A stretch of DNA of 64,000 nucleotides from the NCBI GenBank assembly GCA_029891385.1, contig CM057228.1, positions 29,330,214 to 29,394,213 of the forward strand, written 5' to 3'. A model generated the notes under the pieces. That model ran no database searches and was not told the origin of the DNA. It saw nothing but the letters and a program-made list of their open reading frames with translations. How positions within the stretch are numbered: the first letter of the stretch is position 1; every line of letters begins with the position of its first letter. The translations under genes and the position numbers were made by a program. Source of the DNA: Erythroxylum novogranatense. Its lineage: Eukaryota > Streptophyta > Magnoliopsida > Malpighiales > Erythroxylaceae. Below, piece by piece: positions 36,824 through 48,944 of this stretch.

Positions 36824-37211
36824 TGGTTCTGGGATTACGGCCGAGCAGTGCGTTCATTGAAATCCATCGTCTTCACCTTCCGTGATGAACGTGGCGTGAA
36901 TATACCGCAAAATAAGGAAGGCTCGTCGGGGTGACAAACCGATTAGCCACTCCGACGCCAAGTAAGCTTTTGGTGTAGGAAGGATTGATGAATTCGTAGA
37001 AAGCGAATTAGGTTATGATCGCATACCAATTATGGGAGAATTATACCTTATATACGATTTTGCGGTAGGTTTAAGCGAATACGTGTTTGCGTGGGAGTTT
37101 CATCCTGCTAATGGCCATGAAAGTGTGAATCGCTCGGGTTAAATGATGAGTATAGATCGAATTGATTGACCCGTCGATTGGGCTCAGGTTCAAATATAAC
37201 CGACCCGACCA
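36824..37211 (-). repeat. 5' LTR of copy A
   Basis: 388 bp, similar to the 27330-27732 LTR. It should hold the promoter for the minus-strand gag-pol transcript. The CGGAGTGGCTAATCGG block near 36940 is shared with the copy B LTR (GTCGGAGGAGTGGCC near 44748), linking the two elements. Confidence 0.88.
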
Positions 37212-37216
37212 GATTG

Positions 37217-38322
37217 CATTGTATTGCATCGACAACAATAGTTTACAATGGCCTATAGACTGACTCTTTTGCCAAAGTGCAAAGGTGGTATAGTAGATTA
37301 CTTTGGACTTTTCATCTTGTCCGGACCATGTTAATTGTCCCAGTCCAAGGAATTATTAAAAGTGGTCTTGTTACTTGGAAGACGATATTAATGTAGATTG
37401 CAATTTAAGTTAATTCTTCTTTAAATAAATGATTTAAGTTTTATTCTATAAGATACGTTAATTTATACTTATAAAATAATAGAAAATGTGTAGCTAAATA
37501 TATAAATAAATATTAGTGAACCTATCAAAATTTTATAGAATGGTACTTCTGAGATGAAAGAAAGTTCTCTATATATTTTTTGAAAAATAACTAGAAGGAT
37601 TTGATTTAATTCGCCTAAGATTATGTCTAGCTTGAGCCAATTTACTTAAATTTATTAATAAATTTTAAGTTATAGTAACTTTAATAGAGGCGAAATATAC
37701 GTTCTTACAGAATACAAATTATACGAGTTAAATATAGAAATATAAATCTCTACAAATAAAGGAATCAAAGAAGAAGCGGCAGTAGCAGTAAGGAAAAGCT
37801 TTCGAACATCCACGTGCTTTGGGAACATATAATATTAACAGTCAAATACAAGAAGGATTTGGGTTTCTAAGACGCAGTCAAAAGTAATGTATAGAGAAGG
37901 CAGCATCAACAAGTGGCTTCCAGTGAACTATAGCTTATTTTCGTTATTACAAAGTAGGCTCCAAAAGTAAACCAAGATCTATTGAAATTATGCATATCGA
38001 ATAGCTTCAAGCATGGACATAGAAAACTGCGGTTTTATCACCCAAGGGATCTGAAATAGTAGCAACTGGCAGCTAGGCAATTTCACTATATCAGAAACTA
38101 TAGCCGTGTCATGGATAGCAGATATTTTGCCACAGAGACATAAGACAGCAGCTATATGCAATTTATGGTTCTACCAGAAATTTTCTCAGTTTATTATGTA
38201 CAATTAAATCTTTTCTATTTTTGGTGCAACATATTCACATTGATAGGCATTCACTACTCACATTTACACAAGGAAAAAAAAAAGAATTAGTCTCGACAAG
38301 ATTGTTTACGCCACTACTTGGT
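37217..38322. other. Intergenic spacer, 3' side of ATG18
   Basis: AT-rich sequence between the Tat element and the ATG18 stop codon, likely including the ATG18 3' UTR near its right end. No other gene or repeat structure was recognised. Confidence 0.5.
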
Positions 38323-41223
38323 TCAGCCCCTTTTTCTCAAAAGGTGGACATATTCCTGTTGCTGCATCTCACCACCATGAATGGGATCGAAGCTGCACCT
38401 GTAAAAACTGAAAAGGAAATTTGCACGAGTGATGGAATGGATGAAGGCGGTGGAAACCGTTGATTCAAGGAGAAAGGAAACAACTGAAACACAATTCTTC
38501 CATTTGTTCAAACGACCATAAAAAATATAATCTAATAGGGACCTAGTCCTCTGTTCTTTCAAGCAGTTAATTAAACAAGGATAAAAAGTAAGTGTCACAA
38601 CGTAGAATCTCTTTGGTTTTACAGCTGATTGACAGCATGTTAAATCCTGAATACTGTGGCACCTTCATACACTGTATACCAAATATAAGAGAGAAACTGC
38701 GAGTAGATAAGCTTTCTCTGGAGATCTAAGAAATGATGGATGGGAATCAAGAACTGTCTAAATTATGAGGAAATATGCGGAGAAATTAAACTTTGAAACT
38801 ATTAAATGTAAACTATTTCAGGGAATCCAGAATGAGAACCAATTAACTTTTACACATTATTCAATTTATACTGTTATGAAAGCAAATAGAGAAAATGCAC
38901 TTGAGGATATAGAAGAGCCATATGCTTCTGCGATAAGTTTCTACATTAAATGGTACAAACACAAATCAATATCACCCTGAATATACTTTATATATGCCTC
39001 TGAAACACATGGCTTGATATACTCAGTAAGAATTAAACACAGCATTCTTCTATAAACCTTCTGAGATCATCCAAACACAAATGCACCATTCACAGGGGAA
39101 GGCTTAAAAAATAGGATGATAACATACCTCCCATCCATGCCAATGATAATCACGGTATTCTCAGATCCAAATGCTGTCATATATTGGGTAACCCCTGGTA
39201 TGTGGAATTGAGCAAATGACCATTCCGAGCTGAAGTATTTCGGTAAAATACCTGGACATTTAGTATAAGAAGATTAGAGTTTTAGAAAAGATTCAATATG
39301 AGAAATTATTGCTCAATTTGTCACTGCCATAAAATTTTGAAAACAGGTCACAGAACAAGCAGAGGTTTAGGCAAACAACTCTTTCTATAAGGAACTTTTC
39401 ATGATAAAAGGTAAAAGAGAGTTTCATCTTTGAACCACTTCTTAACAATATTTACTTACCTCTCATAAATGAAAGTGATGAACTTGGGTTAGCATTATTG
39501 CTCTTAGAAATAAGGGCATCAAGGGAAGTTGATGAATTCTGGTTCAATAACGCTGAGGCTTGAGCAGGAACTAAGTTAGAGGATGTGTCTTCCCCAGCCA
39601 CTCGAACTTTGAGACTGAATAAGTGAACAGTACCTTTGTCACTAGACACAGCCAACCATTGGACATCTGGTGATAACGTAATACAGTAAATCTCTGCTTT
39701 ATCCACACCCCTTCGCACCTATAAAAACACATCGCCTTAGAATCTAATTTGCAAAGAAAAATATGTGCTGGTCAGCTTCCGAGAAGCCAACTACTGACGG
39801 GGATTGTGGAGGATCTGTGATCTCCTAAGATGATAATTTATTTACTCATAAACAAATTGGAGGAAAACTATAGATGACGGCATATAGGTGAGACCAAAAA
39901 CTAATCCATTGGTGTAGTGTTAAAAAATCCTGTTAAAGTCCAATTTGCAGCAAAAGAAGGGGAAATTAAAGCTATCAGCAGAATCAAATGAAAATGATGA
40001 TTCTTAGCCACCAAAGAAAGCTTTCCATCAATTCTAAATTGGGTCGGACTGCCAATTACACTTCCACCAGTAAAGAAATAAAAGGTGTAAGAAGAAGAGG
40101 CTATTTAACAGAGTTTCAAGCCAGAAAATTATGATCTGGATGAAAAGAATCTCCTGCAGCTAAGGAATTCTTAAAGAATGAAAGCCAGGAGCAATTAAAT
40201 ATTTTTAATTGTAGTTCCATTTTTCTTGTTTAGGAAGCAGCTTGTTTATGTGTAAATTTAAAATATATACTCTATTAAGAGGCTCCAACCCTGACACGCA
40301 ATCATCTTCAAGTTCATGAAATGATAGAGTATTTGACTAATTAGAGCATTGTGCTTCTTAACTGCAAGATTTAACACATCCAAATAATTCCTAAACCTGA
40401 TTGATTGTACACTATCGAGTACCACACCGCAATCTACAACTGTACCATAATGGTAACAAATAGTGGCACAAGAAGTTACCTCTTGCAATTTTGTGCCATC
40501 CATTGTGTTGAAAATCCTTATCAGAGTGCCCCTCACACTAGCAGTGGCAAGAAGCAGACCGTCCATTGTCAAGTTGATACATGCAATATGGGAATCGTGA
40601 GCATTGACCAACTTTGTAACATTCAGCCCAAAGTGCTGAATTCGAACTTGGCCTCGCCGAAGACCTGGACAAGCTAACACAAATGTGTTTGAAAGGTGAG
40701 AAAGACAACACAGTCCCCTTGGATTTGCCAAGGTCTCAATCTGATAAAGAAGCTTCAGATCCACAAAACTGTAAGCATATATCTTGTGCTCAAGAACAAC
40801 CACAATACGGTCCCTTCTTAATTTCACAGCACGAACCTCAGAACGGAATGAAAATTCACTAATGCACCGATTCTGGAGATCATCCCAGATCAAAACCTTG
40901 TTCGGGGGATACTGCAAATTGGCAACAGCACCGACAAGTGCCAATATGTTGGATCTGAACAGCATCTCAACAATTTTGAATCCCCCAGTCTTAACATCCC
41001 TTCTAAAAGTTTCTTTAAATGGCTCACAGTTATAAATTCGAAACCCGAGAGGTGTACCAGTGGCAAAGCAGCGATAGTCCTGGTTCCATGACACAGATAT
41101 CAAATCCGTGTCGTAGCCATAATTGAATTGTGTTTCAGTCAGAGCTAAAGAACCAACAATTGGGTCTTCAAAGGTCACATTAGTCGGTGGGAATGCTCGA
41201 GAAGTGGACAGGGTGGAATTCAT
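38323..41223 (-). CDS. ATG18: Autophagy-related protein 18 (WD40/WIPI family)
   Basis: Four exons join in phase: 40480-41223, 39460-39718, 39128-39251 and 38323-38398, giving 400 residues. This is a PROPPIN beta-propeller. Recognisable parts are [17 protein letters not shown] (about 41), [10 protein letters not shown] (108), [15 protein letters not shown] (181), [21 protein letters not shown] and [20 protein letters not shown]. The LRRG at about 188-191 stands where yeast Atg18 and animal WIPI have FRRG, which binds PI3P on autophagic membranes. The end [17 protein letters not shown] is typical of plant ATG18a-like members. The role is recruitment with ATG2 to the growing autophagosome. I start at 41223; the frame stays open upstream to an ATG at 41421, but that part is not propeller-like and is probably 5' UTR. 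Which paralogue (a-d) is not certain. Confidence 0.92.
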
Positions 41224-42739
41224 GAGAAACAAGCCAGAGGACACCAACACATGCTTGCAGTAATCGAAAACAACAAGAATCCACTGGAAACAGGACAGAG
41301 AATGGTGGAGAATAACCGGTAAAGGTCTGCCAGAACAGATAAGAAAGTGTAAAGATGACAGTAGATTTGAAGATCCCCATCCACGAAAGAACGAGAGAGA
41401 AAATCTCAAAACCAAACGCAAACAACGAAATGCGAATGATTGGAAGATGATAACTTAAAAACACGCGCGCCTGCATACACCACAAGAGATTAAAGAAACG
41501 TAAAATTAAACTCACCGTAGCCTCGACCCTAAGGATGGTACCGTGCTTTCCCTAATCTTGACAAATCAAAATCTAGCCGCTCGATCCAAATGATTCTCTC
41601 CACTCAGCCGTTTAGTTGAATCTTAAAACACTAACAACGAAACGGAGTACAAATCTGTGTGAATCGGGACGAAAATGGAGCCAAGTTCAAGTGTGACTTT
41701 CTTCTTCTTCTTCTTCGTTCTTGGTTTGTTGATGTTAGTTTTTTTCTCATTCATATAACATCACTAGTTCTAGTGTCAGCTGTCATGAAGTTACGAATTT
41801 AATGGAAAGAAAAAGAAGTGTCTATATAAAAAGATCCATGGTTATTCTTGGAATCATTGATGAATACCAAGCAATTTAAGCTGTTAAATCGGTACGAATT
41901 TTTTTTTCTAATATTATTCTATCTTATTTTATCTCGTAAAATTTTAATTATCTATTTTATGAGATTAACGCAAAATTTATACGAGGCTATATAAATTAAT
42001 GATAGAGATTTATTAGACATATATATATATATATATATACATCAGGATAATGCATATACATATATGTGGTTGGAATAAATAATACCACTCTATTTAATTT
42101 TTTTTTTATAATTTACAAAAGAAATTTACTAAGAGAAAATTAATCAAACAGAAGGGGCAGCCTGTTTTTACTTGAATTAATATTTTATTAATTTTGACAA
42201 TAAGAACGTGTCATATCATATTACAAATCTTTCCGGAAAATACAAAAAAGTCAAATTAAAAGAAGAAAGTGGAAGATGTCTTGGGCTCGGCCCATATTTT
42301 GCAAAATGTCTCAGTTCCCAACGCCTCTCGTCTCTTCAAGTCTCCTGCTGCTTCCTCCCAACCGACCTCGTCCAAGTCCCAAGGTAAGGCAACAAAACCA
42401 TAAATTAACGTACCTGTGTATATATCCAAGAAAAAACACAGTTTACAAAAGAAACTCATGCCAGATGAAATGGGAACCACAACTTTCCATTTTTCCGATG
42501 CGGTGCGCACTACTAATCCCACATGGAGTACACTAGACTTGCGTATAAACAACATAAACAAATTAAAAATTAGTTAAATAGGATGAGCCAGATTAGCTTC
42601 CAGCATCCATAGAATTCGCATTAATGGAATATGAGTGCATGAAGCAGATCATCTGTGCCTCCTTAGTGCGGAGTACAACGAAGAGCTCCAGTTTCCTGCG
42701 GGCATATAGTTAATTAGGGAGTTCTGATCAAATTGTTGG
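41224..42739. other. ATG18 5' flank and spacer
   Basis: It contains the ATG18 5' UTR and promoter, including a CTT microsatellite at 41700-41717 and an AT dinucleotide run at 42018-42038. Short frames near 42256-42561 show no recognisable domain. No gene is called here. Confidence 0.4.
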
Positions 42740-42985
42740 CAGTTCGCAGATAGCAAAAGAGAAGGAGCTCCCTTCAGTCCAAGCACAGAAAAAGAAGGAT
42801 GCAGAATTATCTCCCGCATCATTCACACAAGCACGGTAGCAAGATCCCCATTGTTTAACCCTTCTCTAGCTACTAGTGCTTGATTGAATGAGTCGGCAGC
42901 TAATCCAACACCTCTTTTGATATTCCCTCTATGAGTGGGCTGAAGGAAGCTCTCTCTCACCATGTTAAAAACGAAAATTGCAGCA
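42740..42985 (-). ncRNA. MIR319: MIR319 microRNA precursor (miR319c-like)
   Basis: The minus strand at 42762-42782 contains TTGGACTGAAGGGAGCTCC followed by TT, the miR319c-type mature sequence. The star strand at 42933-42953 reads AGAGCTTCCTTCAGCCCAC followed by TC, 150 nt upstream, the usual spacing for MIR319 with its long stem. The upper stem is also recognisable: GCCGACTCATTCA on the 5' side and GAATGATGCGGGAGA on the 3' side, the second conserved duplex of MIR319/MIR159 precursors. miR319 targets TCP transcription factor mRNAs and shapes leaf growth and flower development. The precursor ends are approximate. No TCP gene is in the window. Confidence 0.92.
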
Positions 42986-43112
42986 ACACACCTATTCATG
43001 ATTTGTTTCTATGGGATTAGGATACCATACCAACGTGAAAAGAAATAGAATACGTGAACTGCGCACAACAATAACAGATGTTTGTGAATTCTTGGTGTCA
43101 GACCCTCAATAT

Positions 43113-43124
43113 TCTAAATATAAA
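43113..43124 (-). promoter_or_regulatory. Possible TATA box of the MIR319 transcript
   Basis: The minus strand reads TTTATATTTAG, about 130 bp before the precursor. The position is plausible for a pri-miRNA start near 43085, but in AT-rich DNA this is weak evidence. Confidence 0.25.
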
Positions 43125-44546
43125 TTGCAACTAAAAACCACCTAATGATACGTACGTAGGGAGTGGCTTCCGAGATTCCTCTACTGCCAATCTCGCACTA
43201 AAAACGTGCGAGGAAAAGTGTTGAGAAAAAAAGAAAAGGTCTGAAGAAAGCTTCCTTACGTACCTTGCTCGACCTTTCTGCATTGAATAGCTATACGAGA
43301 TAGTTTGAGAAAACAGGGATTTGTAAGCGATCATCAAATTCTATCACGTACAGATGATTTTCCTCATACGTAAGTTTGTACCAAAAACATAACGAGAAGA
43401 CTTTCTATTAGCACTAGAATGAAACAAATGATGCATTATGCAGTATCAACCACGCACAAGCCAAAAAAGTACACAAACAAAATCAAAAAAAAGAGAGAGA
43501 AGCCGAGTCCTATTTACTTGCCACACTTCGCTTTGCATCAAATACAAAAAGGAGTATCATATCTGTCTTTTGAAACTATAGATAGATCGATGTGGTATAG
43601 GAAAATGAGAAGAAGGTGCGTTTTTTAATAGAAAGCTGCAATTTTGATTGAGAAAGAATATACATGACATGAGTTAATTAAAAGGCAAAGAAAGTAGGAA
43701 ATGAACAAAGGAATAAGGTTAGAACTGAAGGGGAACATCGGAACAGTAGCTCGAAGTGAATAGTCCTGTGACTATAATGTGTAAGAGAAGTGAAAAAATT
43801 GTACCAACAAGAGTTTTGTTTCTCGTTCAAAAGGGCAATGATGGACGAGCGTGGCAGCGCTTCTCGTGACAGTCGGACCCAGAAAGCGACTGCAGATCTT
43901 ACAAATCCAACACAGGCGGAGAAAGGTTTCTATAAACATTTGAATGATGTCAATGAATCACCTCATTTATGCTTGATGAATTGAAAAGTCATTTAAATTC
44001 CTAAGACTACATATATGCATATGTATTGAAACTTTTGGCAAAGAGATTGCACAAATTAGTAAGAACTTGATCCTAAGTCGGATTAATTACGTTAAACAAA
44101 ATGAAGCAAAAGAGTTAGTTGAGGAGGGGAGGTGGGGATTGGGCTCCATTTGGGGAACAAGTATGTCAGGACCTTAACAAGCATTGAGTTAAAATATGCA
44201 ACTTGGTATGTCTGCTCTCTGTGAAAGATGAGAGAAGTTACGTTCAATTGCTTCGTTGAAGTCTTCCATAAAATCATACGTCTGATATTTATAGCCATTT
44301 TCCAATGCCTCTGTGGCTGTGGGGTTCTGGAACCGTATCACGGAGCCTCATTTGTAAAGTCTTATTTTTAATCATCGCAGCATTACAAGCCCATCGTCGC
44401 AATATCTCAATCAAGATTTGCCTGTGTTGAAGTTAGACCCAGCCAACACAACTGTCACTGCCGCGTTTCACAACGTTCCATTTAACAGAAGATCAGACTA
44501 ATAAGAGGTTTTCTCGAGGAATTACGTTTAAATAAGAGAACAATAT
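43125..44546. other. Spacer between MIR319 and Tat copy B
   Basis: No supported gene. A plus-strand frame at 43790-43984 has no recognisable motif. The stretch probably includes upstream regulatory DNA for MIR319. Confidence 0.35.
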
Positions 44547-44877
44547 TGGTTGGGTTGGTCGTATTAGGCTTAGGTCCAACCTTTGGATAGCTTGTCGGTC
44601 GATCGACCCATTCTTAAGATGTTGAGTTAAGCACGGCAGGTATTTACTATATAAGTTCATTATCTCCTTATAACGCAGGTACGACTCTTAAGAACCCTAA
44701 TATCCTCTGTTCTTAGAAAAACCTCGACGAAAGAATCGACTTAAGCGTCGGAGGAGTGGCCGTGATCAAACCCCAGTGTGCCTTTATTGTTTTTGCAGGT
44801 ATCTTCTAGCTGAAGCTAATCGAGTTCATGGATCCAAACAACGTCATGACCTTTCACCAAAATCGGTGATCGAATCA
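44547..44877 (+). repeat. 5' LTR of copy B
   Basis: 331 bp, starting TGGTTGGGTTGGTCG and ending GTGATCGAATCA. The start matches TGGTCGGGTCGG of copy A and the GTCGGAGGAGTGGCC block is shared. The right border is set by the primer binding site that follows. Confidence 0.75.
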
Positions 44878-44897
44878 GTTGGTGTCCACGTGGAAGC
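44878..44897 (+). promoter_or_regulatory. Primer binding site of copy B
   Basis: GTTGGTGTCCACGTGGAAGC directly follows the LTR. It is a mutated relative of TTGGCGCCCACCGTGGGGC in copy A. Confidence 0.6.
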
Positions 44898-46440
44898 GAG
44901 GCGTCAGACACCACGCCCGAAGCACACAGATAAGTCAGGAGGCGACAACAAATCCGGATGTAGCTCCCGTCACGACACTTGCACTACAACGAATGGGCTT
45001 GCAATTATCTGCCGCCGCCTTCCCGCCGACGCATCATGATCCCCAAATCTATCCTCCACCAATCACCCAAAATCCTAGCACAGACGAGCTACCCCTACTA
45101 AACCTGAATAATCAAACACAATCTTCGCATCCGAACGACCGACCACCACCCCAAAATCGAGATCAAGAAGAACAGAACATAGTCCTGGAGGACAACTCAC
45201 ACCCTCACATCCGACACCCCATAAACACAAACCCTCCTCCACAACAAACCTCCCTTACCCAAAGACAAATAGATGAAGCGGTCGATCTATTGATTCGCCA
45301 AATCTTACATTCTCAGACAGAACAGCAGCGAACCCCCGCTTGGAAGATAGGTATGATAGTCGATCGCCATTCTGCTGAAACTCTCGAAAAAATCATGGAC
45401 GATCGAATCAACATGGCCATGAATTCCCGTTCGGATCAACCATCAATACAATACAACTCTCCTTTCACTCAGGAGATCCTGGATAGCCTACCAGCGGTCA
45501 GTACTAAGATACCAATGTCCGAGAAATATACCGGAAAGATCGATCCCCTCGACTATTTTCAATACTTTCAGTCGATGATGAACCTGCATTGCATCCCTGA
45601 TGCCATTTAATGTAAGGCTTTCTGTACAGCCTTTCAAGAAGGAGCCCGACGATGATTCAACAGTTTACCCCCACATTGCATCACTTGCTTTGAGGATTTC
45701 AAGCTGTTATTCCTCAACCAGTTTACTACAGGTAAACGGCCACAGAAGACTACCTTGGAAGTGATGCAATTGACCCAAGGAAGGAACGAAAGTTTACGGG
45801 AGTTCATCACTCGGTTTAACAATGAAACTGTTGAAGTTCCTGACCTCACTTGCTCGTCCATGTTGTCTGCCATTATGAGCAACACGAGGGATAAAGAGTT
45901 CAAGAAGTTATTGGCCCTTGATTAGCCCAAATTTATTCAAGAGATAAGAAATCGGGCGGATAAGTATATCTAGCTCGAGGAAGTGTTGAAAAACACACAA
46001 CATAGGGCAGATGACCGCTAGCCAAGTGGTCGAACAGATGATCCACACAAACGACAGAAGGATCAATCTAACTGGAGGAAGCCGACCGACCGAAAGGACC
46101 AACGACGAGAATCCTTCACCCCGCTCAACAGACGGTATGCGGAAGTACTGACAGCCATGAGAGCAGAAGGGGAACCCTCCGAGAACCTAATAAGTTGAAA
46201 ACTCCCCTAAAAAAAGGGATCCTGATTTATATTGTCATTTCCATAAAGATGTAGGTCATGACACGGAGGACTGTTGGGACTTAAAACAAGAAATCGAACT
46301 CCTTATTCAAAGGGGAAGGTTCGGTAGATTTTTGAAGCACGGTACAAATGCCGAACGGGATAATGAGGGTAGGAGCAGTCGGTCTAATAACTGGCGAAAA
46401 CCCTAGAAGCGAAACGACACAAACGATGAAGCGGGGTAGA
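44879..46440 (+). pseudogene. Gag of copy B
   Basis: The frame from 44879 encodes a proline-rich N-terminus, then SLTQRQIDEAVDLLIRQI and PFTQEILDSLP. It then enters the Retrotrans_gag capsid region (SEKYTGKIDPLDYFQYFQSM) and stops at 45608-45610. Capsid similarity continues past the stop with frameshifts (CFEDFKLLFLNQFTTGKRPQ, LTQGRNESLREFITRFN). A zinc-knuckle-like segment YCHFHKDVGHDTEDCWDLK lies at about 46230-46290, with the C-x2-H and GHD-x2-C pattern usual for Tat gag. Several nonsense codons make it inactive. Confidence 0.8.
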
Positions 46441-46442
46441 AC

Positions 46443-46960
46443 ATGAATTCAGACGACCGACATGATATGAGAAGACAGTCCAGGGTAAGAGGCGACAGAA
46501 ATGCCGGTCAGCAAGATGACCGACCGGTTAGGGTCATAAACATGATTTCTGGTGGCAGTGCAACAGGAGGGTCCACTGTTAGAGGAAGAAAGAGGTATGT
46601 CAGGCAGGTCGCTGAAGACTTATCTGCAAAGAAAAAGAGGCAAAACGATGGGGTTATCTCGTTTGACGAATCTGATCTAGAAGGTGTTAGCTATCCTCAT
46701 GATGATGCATTAGTGGTCACCTTGAATATGGATGGTAGCGAGGTGAAATGGGTGATGATTGACACAGGTAGCTCGGTCGACCTACTGTATTATGATACAT
46801 TTAAGCAGATGGAGATACCGTAGGAGCGACTATTGTCAATAGAGGGACCCATCAAAGGGGTAACAAGAGCATCGGCCTAGCCATTCGCTCGAGTTTTCTT
46901 GAACGCAAAATTCGGGCAAAGGCCACGACAAATAGAGAGGAATGTTGAATTCTTGGTTGT
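46443..46960 (+). pseudogene. Aspartic protease of copy B
   Basis: The frame 46443-46823 has GVISFDESDLEGVSYPHDDA followed by VMIDTGSSVDLLYY. The catalytic D-T-G-S is intact (about 46757-46768), unlike in copy A. The frame stops at 46821-46823 and protease similarity resumes at once (NAKFGQRPRQIERNVEFLV from 46899). Confidence 0.8.
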
Positions 46961-48465
46961 GAAATTTGTCGGAGCATATAACGCAATAATTGGAAGAGCC
47001 ACCCAAAACGCCCTCAAAGCAATTGTTTCAACCTACTGTCAAGCAATGAAATTTCCAACACCTCAAGGAGTCGGTATTGTCAGGGGTCATCAAAGAATCG
47101 CTAGGGAATGCTATATGGCAAAAACGAGGACCCTTGATGGGGCGGTAGTTTTGACGAGTTCCCTTGATGTAAGAGTCAACGAAGAAACTGAGAGGATGAA
47201 CCATGCCGAAGAAACACAACAGATTATATTGGATGAAGAAGACCGATCCAAATTCACAAATCTAGGCACTGCACTCGAAAAAGGGCTAGCCAAAGAAATC
47301 ACAGATTGCTTGATAGAGAACAGATCGATCTTTGCCTGGGTACCAAGCGACATGCCTGGAATTTCTCGAGCAGTAGCATCTCATTCTCTCGGTATTCGGA
47401 AAGACTGCAAGCCAGTCAGACAGAAGAAGTGGTGGCAGAGCAAAAAAAGGTAGGGGGTGATCGAGAAAGAGGTAGGAAAATTGCTCGGTGCTGGGTTCAT
47501 TCGGAAAGTCAAATACCCTGAATGGTTGGCGAACGTGGTACTAGTGAAGAAGAAAAATGAAAAATGGAGAATGTGCATTGATTTTACTGACTTGAACAAA
47601 GCATGCCCAAAGGACAGCTTCCCCCTACCTAAAATCGATCAGCTAGTAGACTTTACATCAGGGCATGAGCTTCTCAGCTTCTTGGATGCTTTCTCCGGTT
47701 ATCATCAGATACAAATGAGCCTTGAAGATGAAGAAAAGACGGCTTTTATAATCGACCAGAGCACGTATTGCTACCGGGTAATGCCGTTTGGTTTGAAAAA
47801 TACAGGGGCTACTTATCAGCGGCTCGTTATGGAAGTTTTTAAGAAACAAATCGGTCGAACAGTTGAGGCTTATGTGGATGATATGGTAGTCAAAAGCAAG
47901 ACAGCCGTCGAACATGTAGAAGATCTTAAAGAAGTCTTCCTGTGAACCCTGAAAAATGCGTCTTTGGTGTGGCATCTGGAAAATTCCTGGGATTCATGAT
48001 TACTCAACGGGGGATTGAAGTAAACCCAGAAAAGATTGAAGCTATCGTTCAGATGCCCTCACCACAGTGCTTAAAAGATATTCAAAAATTGACAAGGCGG
48101 ATAGTTTCTCTGAGCATATTCGTCTCTAGGATGGGGGACAAGTGCCTCCCATTTTTCAAAATCTTAAGGAAGGCGAACGTGACTCATTTTCAATGGACGG
48201 ATGAGTGCGAGAGAGCATTTCAGCATCTGAAGCAATATCTGACCAGTCTGCCCATTTTGCAGAGCCCCACTGAAGGGGAAAAGTTGATCATTTATCTGGC
48301 AGTTACAGACAGGGCGATCAGCGCAGTTCTCATTCGATCGGACAGAAATGAACAGTTCCCGATCTATTACGTCAATAAGGTTTTGAACGGGCCAAAAGCG
48401 CGGTATGAACCTATTGAGAAGCTGGCCCTATCATTGATAACCGCAGCATGGAAACTCAGTGAAGA
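46899..48465 (+). pseudogene. Reverse transcriptase and partial RNase H of copy B
   Basis: RT motifs are well preserved: LLGAGFIRKVKYPEWLANVV, MCIDFTDLNKACPKDSFPLP, LSFLDAFSGYHQIQM, MPFGLKNTGATYQRL and EAYVDDMVVKS (YVDD near 47872-47885). The frame ends at 47943-47945 and restarts at 47942 (NPEKCVFGVASGKFLGFMIT), where a short deletion removes the usual linker. The RNase H start follows: FQWTDECERAFQHLK, VTDRAISAVLIR and KALSLITAAWKL-like sequence. There it is cut off by a large deletion. Confidence 0.85.
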
Positions 48466-48790
48466 CAGGGATAAGGTTGCCGCTCGTTCTGAAGCCGTCA
48501 GGCAAAAAGCAATAAAGTTTTTCAACAGAAGGGTAAGGCCGAGCGACATAAAGATCAGTGGTTATATTTTAAGAAAGGCCAAGGCAGCAAGGAAACATCC
48601 TTGAAAGATCGGTCAAGCATGGGAAGGACCCTATTAAGTGGTCAAACAAGTCGGAAACGGCTCTTACGTTCTGCGCGACACGAACGACAAGATTCTACCG
48701 AGGCCCTGGAATTCCCAAAACCTGAAAACGTTTTACCAATAGATAAGTTCTACTTCAATTCATTTATTTCTTTGTATGTAACCAGTGGGT
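48466..48790 (+). pseudogene. Integrase C-terminal remnant of copy B
   Basis: In the same open frame as RNase H the sequence jumps to EAVRQKAIKFFNRRVRPSDIK. After a stop at 48602-48604 and a frameshift comes the end of pol (VKQVGNGSYVLRDTNDKILP, RPWNSQNLKTFYQ), which closes the polyprotein in Tat elements. The second RNase H domain and the catalytic core of integrase are missing. Confidence 0.8.
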
Positions 48791-48944
48791 ACCTTTTTCT
48801 TGGCTTTGCCAATCAGGTTATTTAATGGCCCACGTCCCTATCATCATCAATAAAGGGTTCCAAACTTCTTGACAGAAAAAGTCTCGTTAAGTTGGGCTAA
48901 AGGGAGAATATTCCACATACTGATTGTCATCAACATCGCTCGAC

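Larger units (their letters stand above)
27330..37211 (-). mobile_element. Tat/Ogre-type Ty3/gypsy retrotransposon, copy A (complete, decayed)
   Basis: A 9.9 kb element with both LTRs and a perfect 5-bp target duplication GATTG (27325-27329 and 37212-37216). Gag, protease, reverse transcriptase, RNase H and integrase remnants run on the minus strand from 36.7 to 31.5 kb. Between integrase and the 3' LTR lie a 93-bp tandem array and an ORF on the opposite strand. An ORF antisense to gag-pol in this place is a recognised trait of Tat-lineage elements. All coding parts carry stops and frameshifts, so it cannot move on its own. Confidence 0.92.

Noticed and set aside
42256..42561. Opposing 86- and 101-codon frames
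   Set aside because: No recognisable motif on either strand. They lie downstream of the MIR319 precursor and may only be transcribed spacer.
43790..43984. 64-codon frame near MIR319
   Set aside because: No domain, no splice partners and no codon pattern above background; it could be chance.
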